From contig OY755240.1 of the NCBI GenBank assembly GCA_963576725.1, positions 61,690,633 through 61,754,632 of the forward strand: a stretch of 64,000 nucleotides of DNA, written 5' to 3'. The notes below the pieces were generated by a model that was not told where the DNA came from, made no database searches, and saw nothing but the letters and a program-made list of their open reading frames with translations. The stretch is from Azorinus chamasolen (taxonomy: Eukaryota > Mollusca > Bivalvia > Cardiida > Solecurtidae). A program made the translations under genes and the position numbers. Positions 10,080 through 20,221 of this stretch are shown in pieces (the stretch's first letter is position 1; each line of letters opens with the position of its first letter).

Positions 10080-10182
10080 GAACTTTCTGCATTATATTTG
10101 ACCTGCATTAAGCTACCGTCTGTCTTACAGGACTATAGTTAGATCACTTTCTAATGATCGCTTAAGACAGGTTCTATTGTAT
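10080..10182. repeat. Right half of a TA-hp MITE
   Basis: GGAACTTTCTGCATTATATT ... CATTAAGCTACC ... GATCGCTTAAGACAGGTTCT. The left half is missing. 10183-10360 is T-rich with no gene. Confidence 0.65.
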
Positions 10183-10362
10183 TGTAGTTGAGATTATTTA
10201 AAATAAATATTTTCTATATTGTATTTACAAGAATCTTTATAAGATTAAACTCTTTTTTTATCAGTTTTATTGTTTTAGAAAACGAGACATTTCAACATGT
10301 TGGTATTGCATTGAACCTTTTTTATATTCTTTTTTATCTTTTTATTCTGATCAATTATTCTG

Positions 10363-10610
10363 TAACCCTTTTATATAAACGCCTTTTCACGCATTTGCAA
10401 ACAAAGTAGACCCAGATCAGACGGCTCCTATAGGAGCCGTCTGAGCAGGGTCTGCTCTGTTTGCTTTTGACATTATATAGATATAATTCTACAGTTTTTT
10501 GCTAAAGCTAAACATTTCCTTGAATTTTTATATCATCAAATCAGCTAATAAATACAAAATGTACTCACGCTGTCATTATTTCTTACATGAATACAGAACA
10601 AGGAAATGGG
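10363..10610. mobile_element. TTAA-1 MITE
   Basis: TAACCCTTTTATATAAACGC at the left and GAACAAGGAAATGGG at the right. Complete hairpin (GCAAACAAAGTAGACCC ... GGGTCTGCTCTGTTTGC) with tip CTCCTATAGGAG. Confidence 0.8.
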
Positions 10611-10699
10611 TAGCCAGCTGAGCTAATCATTTTTTACACACTTTTTTCACCTACTACATTTCAATCCTCACACTTTAATCAGTTTGTCTACAACAATGT

Positions 10700-10775
10700 A
10701 ATCAGGGTGTCAAACAGTTTACTTAACGTTTCATCTGAACCCAAACTGTTTGTATAGGTAATAATTTATCCGCCC
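10700..10775. repeat. Degenerate TTAA-2 core
   Basis: GTGTCAAACAGTTTACTTAA ... CTGAACCCAAACTGTTTG, then ATAGGTAATAAT as in other TTAA-2 copies. Outer ends are not preserved. Confidence 0.5.
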
Positions 10776-10858
10776 ACGTCGGCTGACTGTCTTGAGTAAC
10801 TTACCTTTATCACCAATCTTCATTACAATTTCACTTTAATCTTTGAAGTACATGTATA

Positions 10859-11062
10859 CAGTAAAACCTCTCTAAACCGGAATTATAGTACAGACCATTT
10901 TTGATACTTTTAAGCAGGTGGCTGCTTAATGCGAGGTGAAAGTCATGCAGAAAGCTCCTCTAGGAGCTTTCTGCATGACTTTCACCCCACATTAAGCTGC
11001 CACCTGTCTCCAGGATCGATATCTATACCAAATTTAACGTCCGGTTTAGTGAGGTTTTACTG
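10859..11062. mobile_element. TA-hp MITE, best preserved copy
   Basis: 204 bp between TA at 10857-10858 and TA at 11063-11064. The terminal repeats begin CAGTAAAACCTCTCTAAACC on one side and CAGTAAAACCTCACTAAACC on the other, one mismatch. The central hairpin around the CTCCTCTAGGAG tip is almost perfect (TGCGAGGTGAAAGTCATGC / GCATGACTTTCACCCCACA). Confidence 0.88.
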
Positions 11063-11084
11063 TATAAAGTTTAGAATTCGTATT

Positions 11085-11322
11085 TTATCACTCACTCAAT
11101 ATATTTCTCATTCTTCCTCTCTCACATATTCACTCACTCACTCACTCCCTTACTCACTCTCATCACTCTCTCTCTCTCTTTCTTTATCTCCCTCTCTTCT
11201 CTCTCACACTCACTCATTCACTCACACGTTCACTCTCCTCTCTCTCCCTCCATCCCCTCTCTCATCTCTCTTCTTTCTCTCCCTCGCTCCCTCATATACT
11301 CCCTCTGTGTCTGCATTTCACT
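11085..11322 (+). repeat. CT/CTCA low-complexity tract
   Basis: Pyrimidine-rich repeats of CTCA, CTCT and CTCC over ~240 bp. The Ser/Leu-rich open frame across this is a by-product of the repeat. 11340-11600 beyond it shows no gene. Confidence 0.9.
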
Positions 11323-11614
11323 CATACGCTTACATGTAAAACATGAATGTGAATATATTTTGCCCGACCGCTGACTATCTGGGTTATCGCCCTTGTAAAA
11401 TAATAATTATCGTTTGCTTAATAGAATGTTCATGTGTTTTAGTAATGAAATACAAAAGCAACCTTATTACAAGTAACAATTACATTTCTCGTACACTTTA
11501 TGCTATGAGTTTCAAATAGTTTTCCAGTGGAGAAACCAACATTATTGGACTCATAATGTTTACCAACAGATTACTCCTTATTTTCATCTTTCTTCCAGTG
11601 TCCGCGAACTGACT

Positions 11615-11715
11615 TTAATTTGCAAACAGCTTGGATCCAGATGAGACGCCGAGTTACTCGGCGTCTCATCAGGATCCAATCTGTTTGTCATTCAGTCAAT
11701 AGTTTCTCAAAAGCT
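11615..11715. repeat. TTAA-2-related hairpin
   Basis: TTTGCAAACAGCTTGGATCC ... GACGCCGAGT / ACTCGGCGTC ... GGATCCAATCTGTTTG, followed by GTCAATAGTTTCTCAAA. The stem is still near perfect, but TTAA ends are not seen. It belongs with the copies at 22165 and 38945. Confidence 0.7.
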
Positions 11716-11937
11716 TGATCATCCAAATTTGAGCAGACATTTTTTCCTAACGTGGTTAATGACAAACACTTAGAACTCTTCAGGACTACTGGATATTGCA
11801 CATGGCAATGTGTAATTATCTCCCTTATAGCTTACATGCCTTATGCTAGGTATTGACTCACGTGAGCGAATGGTTTGCATCCATAGACTAACTACTAGCC
11901 TTTCTCACTGAAAGAATGTGCAACTCTATGTGACTTA

Positions 11938-12480
11938 GCCCGTTACCTGTTCAATATTCATGTACGAAGTAATGACGTCATGAATAGGAGCCCTTAAATC
12001 AGGGTCTGTCCTGTTTGTTTCATAGGGTTCCTTACTGTATAAGTCTCAAGTCTATGTGGTTCTAGATTTATTGGTATACTATCTGAAACAATGAGAAATA
12101 TTATAAGCAAAAGGCATACATCAAATAAATAAAAGATGCAGATAGTCAAATATATCTGATCGTCGGAGACGATTTGTAAACAAACTTACATGTACAAAAC
12201 AACGGTACGGTGAATGCGTAGCATGGTTACCAAACCTTTACATGTCATTCTACAGTTTAACCAAATAATTAACGTTCAAGAAAATAAACTGTTAAACAGG
12301 AATCGTTACATGTATGGATGAAATGAAGAAATAGATAATGTAATCAAAATGATGCCAGAATTCAACAAGAGTACCGCATACGGTACATAATACGCCCACT
12401 TGCAAACTTTCTCTGATTCAACATGCCTTATAAGTGTTGACATTTTCTAATCTGTGCTTCAGATCTTGATTTCCATATTA
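11938..12480. other. TTAA-1 remnant and unassigned DNA
   Basis: 11938-12030 is a remnant (CCCGTTACCTGTTCAATATTC ... CAGGGTCTGTCCTGTTTG) with most of the hairpin gone. The rest up to 12480 shows no gene or repeat that I can name. Confidence 0.5.
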
Positions 12481-12482
12481 AG

Positions 12483-14200
12483 GTGATACTATTTTTTAAA
12501 AAAAATGAAGTGAATATCTTATTAAATAAAAAAGTTACAGCTAATCCTCATTTTTGCAGAGTTTTGTAAAGTGCAACGGCCATAACTCTGCTTAAAACAT
12601 TTGTGTTAAGTTTCATTTATAAGTTCAAGGACCATAACTTTAGAATAAAATGACATATCAAAACCCCCGCAATATATGTGTAAATTCACATTAAGGTTTA
12701 ACCATATAAACAAATTGAAGTAAATATCATTTCAAATGAAAAAGTTATGGCCATCCTCATATTTGCATGATTTTTTTAAGTGCAAGGGCCATAACTCCGA
12801 AACAACAAATCAAATGATCCTAAGAATCGACTTAGCATCAGGTCTTGATGCATTAAACATGTGGATGAAGTTTCATTAATATCTGTCAAAAAGTTTTGCC
12901 AGAAAACAGAGGACAAACTATTTGCATATATTTGCATTTTTTTTAAGTAAAAGGGCAATAACTCCGAAACGAAAAATCAAATAAACCTCAAAATTGACTC
13001 AGCATCAGATCTTGATGCATTAAACATTTTTGTGAAGTTTCATTAATATTTCTCAAATAGTTTTCCCAGAAAACAGCCGACAAACTATTTGCATTATTTT
13101 TTAAGGACAAGGGCCATAACCCTGAAACGAAAAATCAAATGATCCTCAGAATCAATTCAGTTTCAGATCTTGATGCATTAAACATTTGTGTTAAGTTTCA
13201 TTAATATCTCTCAAATAGTTTTCCCAGAAAACAGCGGACAAACTATTTGCATATTTTTTAAGGACAAGGGCCATAACTCTGAAATGAGAAATCAAATGAA
13301 CCTCAGAATCAACTCAGCTTCAGATCTTGATGCATTAAACATTTGTATGAAGTTTCATTAATATCTCTCAAATAGTTTTCCCAGAAAACAGCGGACAAAC
13401 TATTTGCATTATTTTTTAAGTAAAAGGGCCATAACTCCGAAACGACAAATCAAATGAACCTCAGAATCGAATCAGCTTCAGATCTTGATGCATTAAACAT
13501 TTGTGTGAAGTTTCATTAATATCTGTCAAATAGTTTTCCCAAAAAACAGCGGACAAACTATTTGCATGTATTTGCATTATTTTTTAAGTAAAAGGGCTAT
13601 AACTCCAAAACGAAAAATCAAATGAACCTCAGAATCGACTCAGCTTCAGAAGTTGATGCATTAAACATTTGTGTGAAGTTTCATTAATATCTCTCAAATA
13701 GTTTTCCCAGAAAACAGCGGACAAACTATTTGCATATTTTTTAAGGACAAGGGCAATAACTCCGAAACGACAAATCCAATGAACCTCAGAATCAACTCAG
13801 CTTCAGATCTTGATGCATTAAACATGTGTGTGAAGTTTCATTAATATCTCTCAAATAGTTTTCCCAGAAAACAGCTGACAAACTATTTGCATGTATTTGC
13901 ATTATTTTTTAAGGAAAAGGGCCATAACTCCGAAACGAAAAATCAAATGGACCTCAGAATCAACTCAGCTTCAGATCTTGATGCATTATACATTTGTGTG
14001 AAGTTTCATTAATATCTCTCAAATAGTTTTCCCAGAAAACAGCGGACAAACTTTGCATATTTTTTAAGGACAAGGGCCATAACTCTGAAATGAAATATCA
14101 AATGAATCTCAGAATCAACTCAGCTTCAGATCTTGATGCATTTAACATTTGTGTGAAGTTTCATTAATATCTGTCATATAGTTTTCCAAGAAAACAGTGG
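12483..14200 (+). repeat. Minisatellite, ~10 copies of a 155-168-bp unit
   Basis: Each unit has GGGCCATAACTCCGAAACG, CAGATCTTGATGCATTAAAC, GAAGTTTCATTAATATCT and CAGAAAACAGCGGACAAAC in fixed order. Phase markers fall at about 12787, 12955, 13115, 13270, 13430, 13598, 13755, 13922 and 14082, with two more diverged copies before. The length varies because a TTTGCATGTA segment is present or absent before the poly-T. The array runs straight into (CGAA)n, so it is probably the internal tandem part of a non-autonomous transposon. Confidence 0.88.
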
Positions 14201-14209
14201 ACAAACAAA

Positions 14210-14292
14210 ATGTTGACGGACGAACGAACGAACGAACGAACGAACGAACAAACGAACGAACGAACGAACGAACGAACGGACGGACGGACAGG
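14210..14292 (+). repeat. (CGAA)n(CGGA)n tract
   Basis: Follows directly after the minisatellite at the words AACAAAATGTTGACGGA and leads into GGGCCACGACAATATACG. The open frame made of Glu/Arg/Thr/Asn repeats here is the microsatellite translated. Confidence 0.92.
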
Positions 14293-14609
14293 GCCACGAC
14301 AATATACGACCACCTTTATTAGGTGGGCGTATAAAAATGGCTGTCAACGGAATATGTCGAAAATACGAATGACCCGTGATTCCCGTGATTAAAGTTAGGT
14401 TATCAGTTAGTTGTTATTTCCCTTTACCAAAACACATTTGTTAATTAAAGGGAGCTACATGTACAGAAATGTATTTGGGAAACTAAAAAGAACACGACAA
14501 ACAAGTATATTTTCAAATTATTTATTCTTTGATCCATCTATAACAAATTGTACTCTATGACATTTGTCATACAAACCATTTTCTTCAGTGATGAATGTTG
14601 ATACATGTA

Positions 14610-14782
14610 CAGAGGTCCAGTTATGATGCGTAAACTAAAATATTTTCGAGAATAGCTTCTTTACTTCTTCACCATACATGTTCTCTTCGAGACGATTCTA
14701 AAGAGTGGTCACAACATAGGGTTTGGTGGGAGGAAGGATGTTTTTAGTATTTGAGTACGCGCCATTATTTGTTGCTCTGTAA
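14610..14782. mobile_element. GATAAG MITE
   Basis: TA then CAGAGGTCCAG at the left and GTTGCTCTG then TA at the right. The right hairpin arm is intact (GAGACGATTCTAAAGAGTGG ... CATAGGGTTTGGTGG). Much of the left arm is deleted. Confidence 0.75.
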
Positions 14783-14803
14783 TTACAAGTTTTGTTTATT
14801 TAA

Positions 14804-15045
14804 CCCTTCGCTTGCTGAATTTTAAAATACATTTCTCCTCCTTTACCCATGCCATGTTGTATAATTACATATATCTTCACTGTGTACAGGCATTTCGCTG
14901 TGCAATCACTGCTGTGGAGTGCACTGGTTGCACAATCAATTTGTAAAGAGTGCAGACCCTGATGAGACAGCTCCTGCAGGAGCTGTCTCATCTGGGTCTT
15001 CACTATTTACAGGTAGGTATATTGACGTGAATAGCAAGCGAAGGG
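14804..15045. mobile_element. TTAA-3 MITE, complete
   Basis: Perfect TTAA on both sides (14800-14803, 15046-15049), perfect 13-bp ends CCCTTCGCTTGCT / AGCAAGCGAAGGG, body 242 bp. Inverted in orientation relative to the copies at 4407, 27217 and 60687. Hairpin tip CTCCTGCAGGAG. This is the type copy of the family in the window. It lies within 250 bp of the coding exon, probably in its intron. Confidence 0.92.
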
Positions 15046-15290
15046 TTAATATTCAGAAAACCTGTTTTTATGATTGAGCAGATTAAGGGCTAATATGCTA
15101 TCATACTAAAATGGTATTTTGTAAAAGAACAGAGCAGAACCTTTATTTCGTCACAGTTTACGTTACTGTAACAACATGTGAGATTACATATTATAGAGAA
15201 ATACATCCATCATGTTTTCTTTTCATCAATAACATACATGTACCTATATGTTGAATTCAAAAGACTCAAATATTTATTACTTTCTTTCAG

Positions 15291-16244
15291 AAATTTGTCA
15301 ACATCTCATACTATGAGCTGACTATGAGCGATGCCGGGCAATTCCAGTGCTATGAAGAAGAGGACGAGAAGTTTGAGAACCACACCATGCTCCTTCAGAC
15401 ATTTAGCAATGGCTGTTTCCCTCGTTTCGCGTGCCTCGAAATCAGCAAACCCTCTGCCTCAACGCTCGAGTACCGAATGGGTAACCGCGTCAAGTGGCCT
15501 CTAGCCAACTGGAACGGCCTAAAGTCTGTTGTGTGTGACAAGAAAAACTTTAAACCTAACTCTAAAGACATCATGCGCTTTGGGAAACAGATTGGCAGTA
15601 AGCCATCAACTGTTATCATTGACAGCGAGTACCATTTTGCAACATTTTGCGGACTGGAGAAGAAATGGTTTCCCGACGCCCAGATGTATATCAAAGAAAA
15701 AGGTCATTGTGACATGTGTCTTTTATATGACAGTGACAAAAAACCTAAGAGCATCATTCAAGTACCGCTGAACTGCAGTAAGGACGCGCATAACCACGTG
15801 CGGCGGTATTATAAATGCATGTATTCCTTTCCCCAGGATGACACGACGCATGCTTTCATAACACGAACGCTGCACGTACATGAGGAATACCTGTGCTGGG
15901 TGTTCGTTGAGACAGATGATGTCGAGGGGCAATTAGGCGTTATTTATATCCTGGACGCGTCACTCTGTGACAGCGTGGTTATAGAGTCTGTCAAAAACGG
16001 ACACCAGTCACCCAAAAAGGTCTACACAATTCCTAAAATATCCTCCACAAGATCCTGTCCATACAGTAGTCAGATAGCCACCACGACAACTCAAGAAACT
16101 GTCAGTACGTCACGGCCGCATTATCCAATCAGCACAGAGGGGCCGAAATTTGAAGGATCCAGTTCCTCGGAAGCTCAAAGAATTTTACCGTCTAGATTTT
16201 GTATTGTTTCTTTTATTCTTACAATCATAATTAGCTTATCATAA
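15291..16244 (+). CDS. Terminal exon of a secreted/surface protein with an Ig-like start
   Basis: I do not recognise the full protein. A 3' splice site (TTACTTTCTTTCAG, ending 15290) precedes an open frame to TAA at 16242-16244, so this looks like a last exon entered in phase 0. The first codons read YYELTMSDAGQFQCYEEED; the DAGxFxC pattern is the end of an Ig-like domain, whose start must lie on upstream exons. Numbering from Met at 15324: Cys at 9, 31, 37, 71, 109, 129, 132, 151, 165, 191, 215, 245 and 293, consistent with a disulfide-bonded ectodomain; sequons at N19 and N150; a Ser/Thr-rich stalk at about 252-284; a hydrophobic tail 292-306 with no cytoplasmic part, which suggests a GPI signal or a short anchor. 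The Met at 15324 is probably internal. A possible AATAAA is at 16576-16581. No upstream exon was identified. Confidence 0.75.
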   Translation, partial: KFVNISYYELTMSDAGQFQCYEEEDEKFENHTMLLQTFSNGCFPRFACLEISKPSASTLEYRMGNRVKWPLANWNGLKSVVCDKKNFKPNSKDIMRFGKQIGSKPSTVIIDSEYHFATFCGLEKKWFPDAQMYIKEKGHCDMCLLYDSDKKPKSIIQVPLNCSKDAHNHVRRYYKCMYSFPQDDTTHAFITRTLHVHEEYLCWVFVETDDVEGQLGVIYILDASLCDSVVIESVKNGHQSPKKVYTIPKISSTRSCPYSSQIATTTTQETVSTSRPHYPISTEGPKFEGSSSSEAQRILPSRFCIVSFILTIIISLS

Positions 16245-16309
16245 TAGTTTTAGATTTATTTCTTAATATGATATCAGGAGGGGCTTTCAGAATATTTGCT
16301 ACATCTGGG

Positions 16310-16445
16310 CTTAAGGTTATAAAACTACTGAGTCTTGATCATTCTCAAGTTTCTGATTGGTCAGATTCTGAGTAAGCTCAGAATCTGACAAATCAGATAC
16401 TTGAGACTGATCTCAGGCTCAAGCAAAAACGTTTTATAACCTCGA
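16310..16445. mobile_element. CTCAAG MITE in the 3' flank of the exon
   Basis: GGTTATAAAACTACTGAGTC / inverted GTTTTATAACC, with arms CTCAAGTTTCTGATTGGTCA and TGACAAATCAGATACTTGAG. The tip is CTGAGTAAGCTCAG. If transcription runs past the stop codon to 16576, this palindrome would sit in the 3' UTR. Confidence 0.7.
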
Positions 16446-16851
16446 GGCCTGTAGTCAGTTAGAAATGTGGATATGAAAGAGACAAGTGTCCATTACGTAT
16501 AAAGTGACCACCCAGTGATTCGTCATAGACACACATGGGTTTTTTAAAGATAGTGAGCAGCAATGCGAACCTTAAAATAAAAACTGGCTCATGAATTCAT
16601 GTAGTAAACAGGTTTGTGGAACACAGGACATGCATTGCTGCAATCATGTATGGACGAGGTTCGCGCAATGATTTCGATTGTTGCATTAACGATGTACAGG
16701 GCAGGATCGGTAAACGACAGAATGCTTGCACTCCGATTACAAAGCAGTGGAGAATATGTAAAGTGTGTGATCTTACAGGTATATTTGTAATCATTACTAT
16801 GTAACCGCAATGTTGATTTTTATGTTTAGTTGTTTGGAATACACGTCACAA

Positions 16852-17049
16852 TTCAGAAGTTCAGATAAGATGCGTAAATTAAAAACATTTTGAAGAATAA
16901 CTTCTTTATTTATCCACCAAACCCTATGTTGTGACCACTCTTTAGATTCGTCTCTTCGAGACGATTCTAAAGAGTGGTCACAACATAGGGTTTGGTAGAG
17001 AAATGGCGATTTTTATATTTGAGTACGCCCCTTTATCTGTAACTCTGAT
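16852..17049. mobile_element. GATAAG MITE, complete
   Basis: CAGAAGTTCAGATAAGATGC at the left; GCCCCTTTATCTGTAACTCTG at the right. The long hairpin has arms CCAAACCCTATGTTGTGACC ... CGTCTC and the exact reverse, with a TTC tip. It is the clearest copy of this family. Confidence 0.85.
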
Positions 17050-18020
17050 GTTTACGTGTACACATATTCTCAGCTGGCTGAGAAACAGATATGTAATAAT
17101 ACACGTTCCCAGTGTTGCCTCAGCAACAAGCTCTCGCCAGTTTCCTTGGCACCTTAGGGATATTTTAAAAGTCTCTTCACAAATTGTAATCGGCTTAACC
17201 CTTTGCATAATAGGAACGCCTTTCACGCATTTGCAAAAGTATATGCTACCATGTCAAACAGTTGCCACCGTTCGGTGTCTCTTCTGATTCCATAAACTTT
17301 CAATCAAGAGTGGGCTGCTAGTGTACCGAGCATTAGGGTCTGTGCCGCTCCCTGGGAGTCTATTTGTACTACATGTACCAACTGACAGAACGGGCATCCG
17401 TGTACCACAAGTACAAACAAGAATGTAACTTTTACAATTTAAATGATAATTTCGGAATTCATTCGGCTGTACAGCGCTAATATATATTACTACTAAATAA
17501 ACATAATTACCTTACGGTAACTTATGCACTATTATAAATCTAACAATGATTTTCTCAAAATTGTACGTGTTTCCTGGGTAATTGACAAACCTTCGTTCAT
17601 CCCGGTTTCACCCTATCACAACAGGAACCTGGCGATTTGCAGTTCAAAAGATGGCGAGTTTTACTAGGACTAGGTCTAAGATTATGCACTCTCGACGCGT
17701 AGGGAATGTCCTTTTCTATCAGGACCACCGAAGCATGACACACGAAAAAGGGGATATTGGTCATTGACTAACAGTGCAGACCCATGTCTGACGATGACGA
17801 TGATTAGCGTTTTTGTCACATTTATGGACAAAACACTATATTGCTACTGACCAATGACGATGTGAAAACTGACACAACGATATGGTATTTTGGAGTCTAT
17901 GCAGTGTGTGCAAAACTGACGCTAGGTATATGATATACGGTGGTAGATCTAGTTAGAACTAATACGTTCAAGCATGACTAAGAGGGGCACTAAACTAGGC
18001 ATTTTATTCCACATCGGTAC
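17050..18020. other. No gene seen
   Basis: Contains a TTAA-1 left-end fragment at about 17194-17255 (CTTAACCCTTTGCATAATAG ... GCATTTGCAAA). The rest is unassigned. The short open frames have no domain-like content. Confidence 0.5.
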
Positions 18021-18024
18021 TTCA

Positions 18025-18256
18025 TTAACCTTTTCCTCCATAAATACACTTTTGCAAACAGAGTAGAACAAACAGAGTATAGGAACCGTCTGATCAGGGT
18101 CTGCTCTGTTTGCTTATGATATAATATTGGTATGATTCTACAGTTTCTGTCAATGTCAAAACTTCATGTGTCCATGTGCTATTATAACATATTAATCATA
18201 TTAATATTCATGACGTCATTATTTATCACATGAATATTCATGGAGGAAAGGGTTAA
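18025..18256. mobile_element. TTAA-1 MITE, damaged hairpin
   Basis: TTAACCTTTTCCTCC at the left, GGAGGAAAGGGTTAA at the right. One hairpin arm has a replaced segment (GAGTAGAACAAACAGAGTAT), so the stem is incomplete. Confidence 0.8.
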
Positions 18257-18349
18257 ACTTTAGCCTATTGCCAGCGGACCCATAATTCACCTTTACGAAG
18301 TTTGCTCAGCAGACCAATGGTTATTGTTTTCCAGTTTTACAACGGGAAC

Positions 18350-18455
18350 AGAGGTCCAGATAAGATGCGTAAATTAAAACACTTTCAAGAATAACTTCTT
18401 TAGAAAATGAACATTTTAGTACTTGAGTACGCACGTTGTATCTGTTGCTCTGCAG
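18350..18455. repeat. GATAAG MITE with internal deletion
   Basis: CAGAGGTCCAGATAAGATGC at the left and TTGAGTACGCACG ... TGTTGCTCTG at the right, with the hairpin gone. 18456-18700 shows nothing recognisable. Confidence 0.65.
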
Positions 18456-18704
18456 CGAGAATTTAGCGTCCTATTGTTGTTTCAAATTTCAATTTTGAGA
18501 ATTGTGTTTGTTTGTTTTGAATGCTTTTCTTTAAACAATTTCCTTTTACAGTTTTCCTTCCTCGAGTTTACATCGACTACATGTATTTTTTTTTCAAATC
18601 CCTGATAATATTTTGAAGACAATATAACAACACGGCCTTGAAGAGTTTTCGGTTTTTCCTCCATCCAAGAACTGTGACAACTTGACAACCATATTATCTT
18701 TACT

Positions 18705-18845
18705 TCATAGATAGGCCTTTTGACGCAAACGGAGAAAATTCAGATCAGACGGCTGTAACAATCGTCGGATCTGGGTCTGTTGTGGTTGCGTATGAAAGTA
18801 TACAGATCTGATTCTACAGTTTCTACCATTGTCAAAAATCCCTTC
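18705..18845. repeat. TTAA-1 fragment
   Basis: AGGCCTTTTGACGCAAACGG ... CAGATCAGACGGCTG ... GTCTGTTGTGGTTGC. The tip of the hairpin and the left terminus are lost. Confidence 0.6.
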
Positions 18846-18893
18846 GCCGAACGTGAACTTGTCCGTTGATTTTCCCAATTTTCTGTCTCTTAA

Positions 18894-19113
18894 CACGTTC
18901 CCTTATAGGCTATTTTTAGATCCAACCTCTTCAAATAAATCTACCGAAAAGGAGCATTAACTAGAGAAAAGGAACATTTTAAAATTTTGTAGTTAAAACC
19001 ATGGTGATAAATAGAGCATTTGCTCCTATAGGAGCAAATGCTCTATTTATCACAATGGTTTCCGCAGGAGACTTTTGCAGAGGCATCAAAAGGCGACAAT
19101 ATGACGGAATGGG
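18894..19113. mobile_element. TTAA-4 MITE
   Basis: TTAA on both sides (18890-18893, 19114-19117). Left CACGTTCCCTTATAGGC, right GACGGAATGGG. The hairpin GAGCATTTGCTCCTATAG spans the tip CTCCTATAGGAG at 19023-19034, with arms AAACCATGGTGATAAATAG / CTATTTATCACAATGGTTT. Confidence 0.88.
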
Positions 19114-19378
19114 TTAAATAGTATAAGCAGATACGGTAATATGTGGCTGAATATATGTATACCGAGGAAATCTCGGCCGTAATCATTATTTCATGTATAC
19201 GTGTACATTTGGTTTTAATCGACTCATACGAAAAAAAGGACAAAATATTACTTGAATCAAATTTATCAAACTTTGCAAATAGTGTAGACCCAGACCCAAT
19301 CAACAGTGTGGTGTCCGTTCTGTCTTTTAAGAGATTGAGTCACACTAGCCAATACGGTGTTAAACTATTTGTAGACTA

Positions 19379-19697
19379 CCGTTGAACTTCGATATCTCGA
19401 ATTCGGATAATTCGAAATACTGGATAACTCGAATTTAAGGTTCGGTCCTTCCAAACTTTACAATACAGAATTGATCTAAAATGTATCACGACACATATCT
19501 AGAAACACACGTGACAGCTTAATGCAGGTCGAAAGTAATGCTGAAAGCTCCCGCAGGAGCTTTCAGCGTTACTTTAGACCTGAATTAAGCTGTGAACTTG
19601 AGATATTAATCAGATTATAAATCGAATGACTCGAACCTCTGTTATATCGACCTAATTTGTATGTCCCTTGAAGTTCGAGATATCGAAGTTCAACGTG
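19379..19697. mobile_element. Long TA-hp relative (319 bp)
   Basis: TA at 19377-19378 and 19698-19699. Ends carry GTTGAACTTCGATATCTCGA, exactly inverted on the other side, which is the AACTTCGATAT type seen in pogo-like ends. The central hairpin (AGCTTAATGCAGGTCGAAAG ... CTTTAGACCTGAATTAAGCT) is the TA-hp core, so the same hairpin sits inside a different terminal repeat. Confidence 0.82.
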
Positions 19698-19718
19698 TAT
19701 GTTTTTATTATGATTTCA

Positions 19719-19926
19719 CCCATTCCCTCATATTAACGCCTTTTTGACGACTCTGTAAATGTCACTTTTTGAAACCATTGTGATAAGTAGAGTATTTGCT
19801 CCATAAGAGAAAATGCTCTATTTATCACAATGGTTTTAAACTACACTATTTGTTTTTTCTTTCCCCTAATAGATTCGTTAGATTTATTCAAAGTGATTGT
19901 CTGAAATTCGTTTTTGAGGGAATGGG
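19719..19926. mobile_element. TTAA-4 MITE
   Basis: CCCATTCCCTCATA at the left (TTCA for TTAA), GAGGGAATGGG then TTAA (19927-19930) at the right. Arms AAACCATTGTGATAAGTAG / CTATTTATCACAATGGTTT. The tip is partly deleted. 19931-20220 is AT-rich without a gene. Confidence 0.82.
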
Positions 19927-20221
19927 TTAAATATATAATTGATTGAACATAGTTGAAATCCTGCTTAACGTATATTATGCTTTATACTAGATTAGTTTCA
20001 TTTGTTTTAAACAAAAGATATTTTACTGTGCTTTATATTTAACCCTATACATGTACATGTTATTAATATATTACAAACTACAAACATTCCTGGTCCTAAA
20101 TACATGTACATACCGGTATGGTTTTTCGACCAAGGTTTCTCATTCCTGTAATGTTATTTATTTGTAATATATTTCGAGTTATTTACTTTTCATCCAAACA
20201 ATCTACACTATTTATTTCAAC

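Noticed and set aside
10929..11339. Ser/Leu-rich open frame of 136 codons
   Set aside because: It is the translation of a CTCA/CTCT tract plus one arm of a TA-hp hairpin.
15395..15932. Overlapping frames on both strands of the Ig-like exon
   Set aside because: They are shadow frames; the plus-strand frame with the splice site, Cys pattern and hydrophobic tail explains the region.
17582..17767. Possible small exon (61 codons)
   Set aside because: No convincing splice sites or recognisable motif; codon content is not distinctive.
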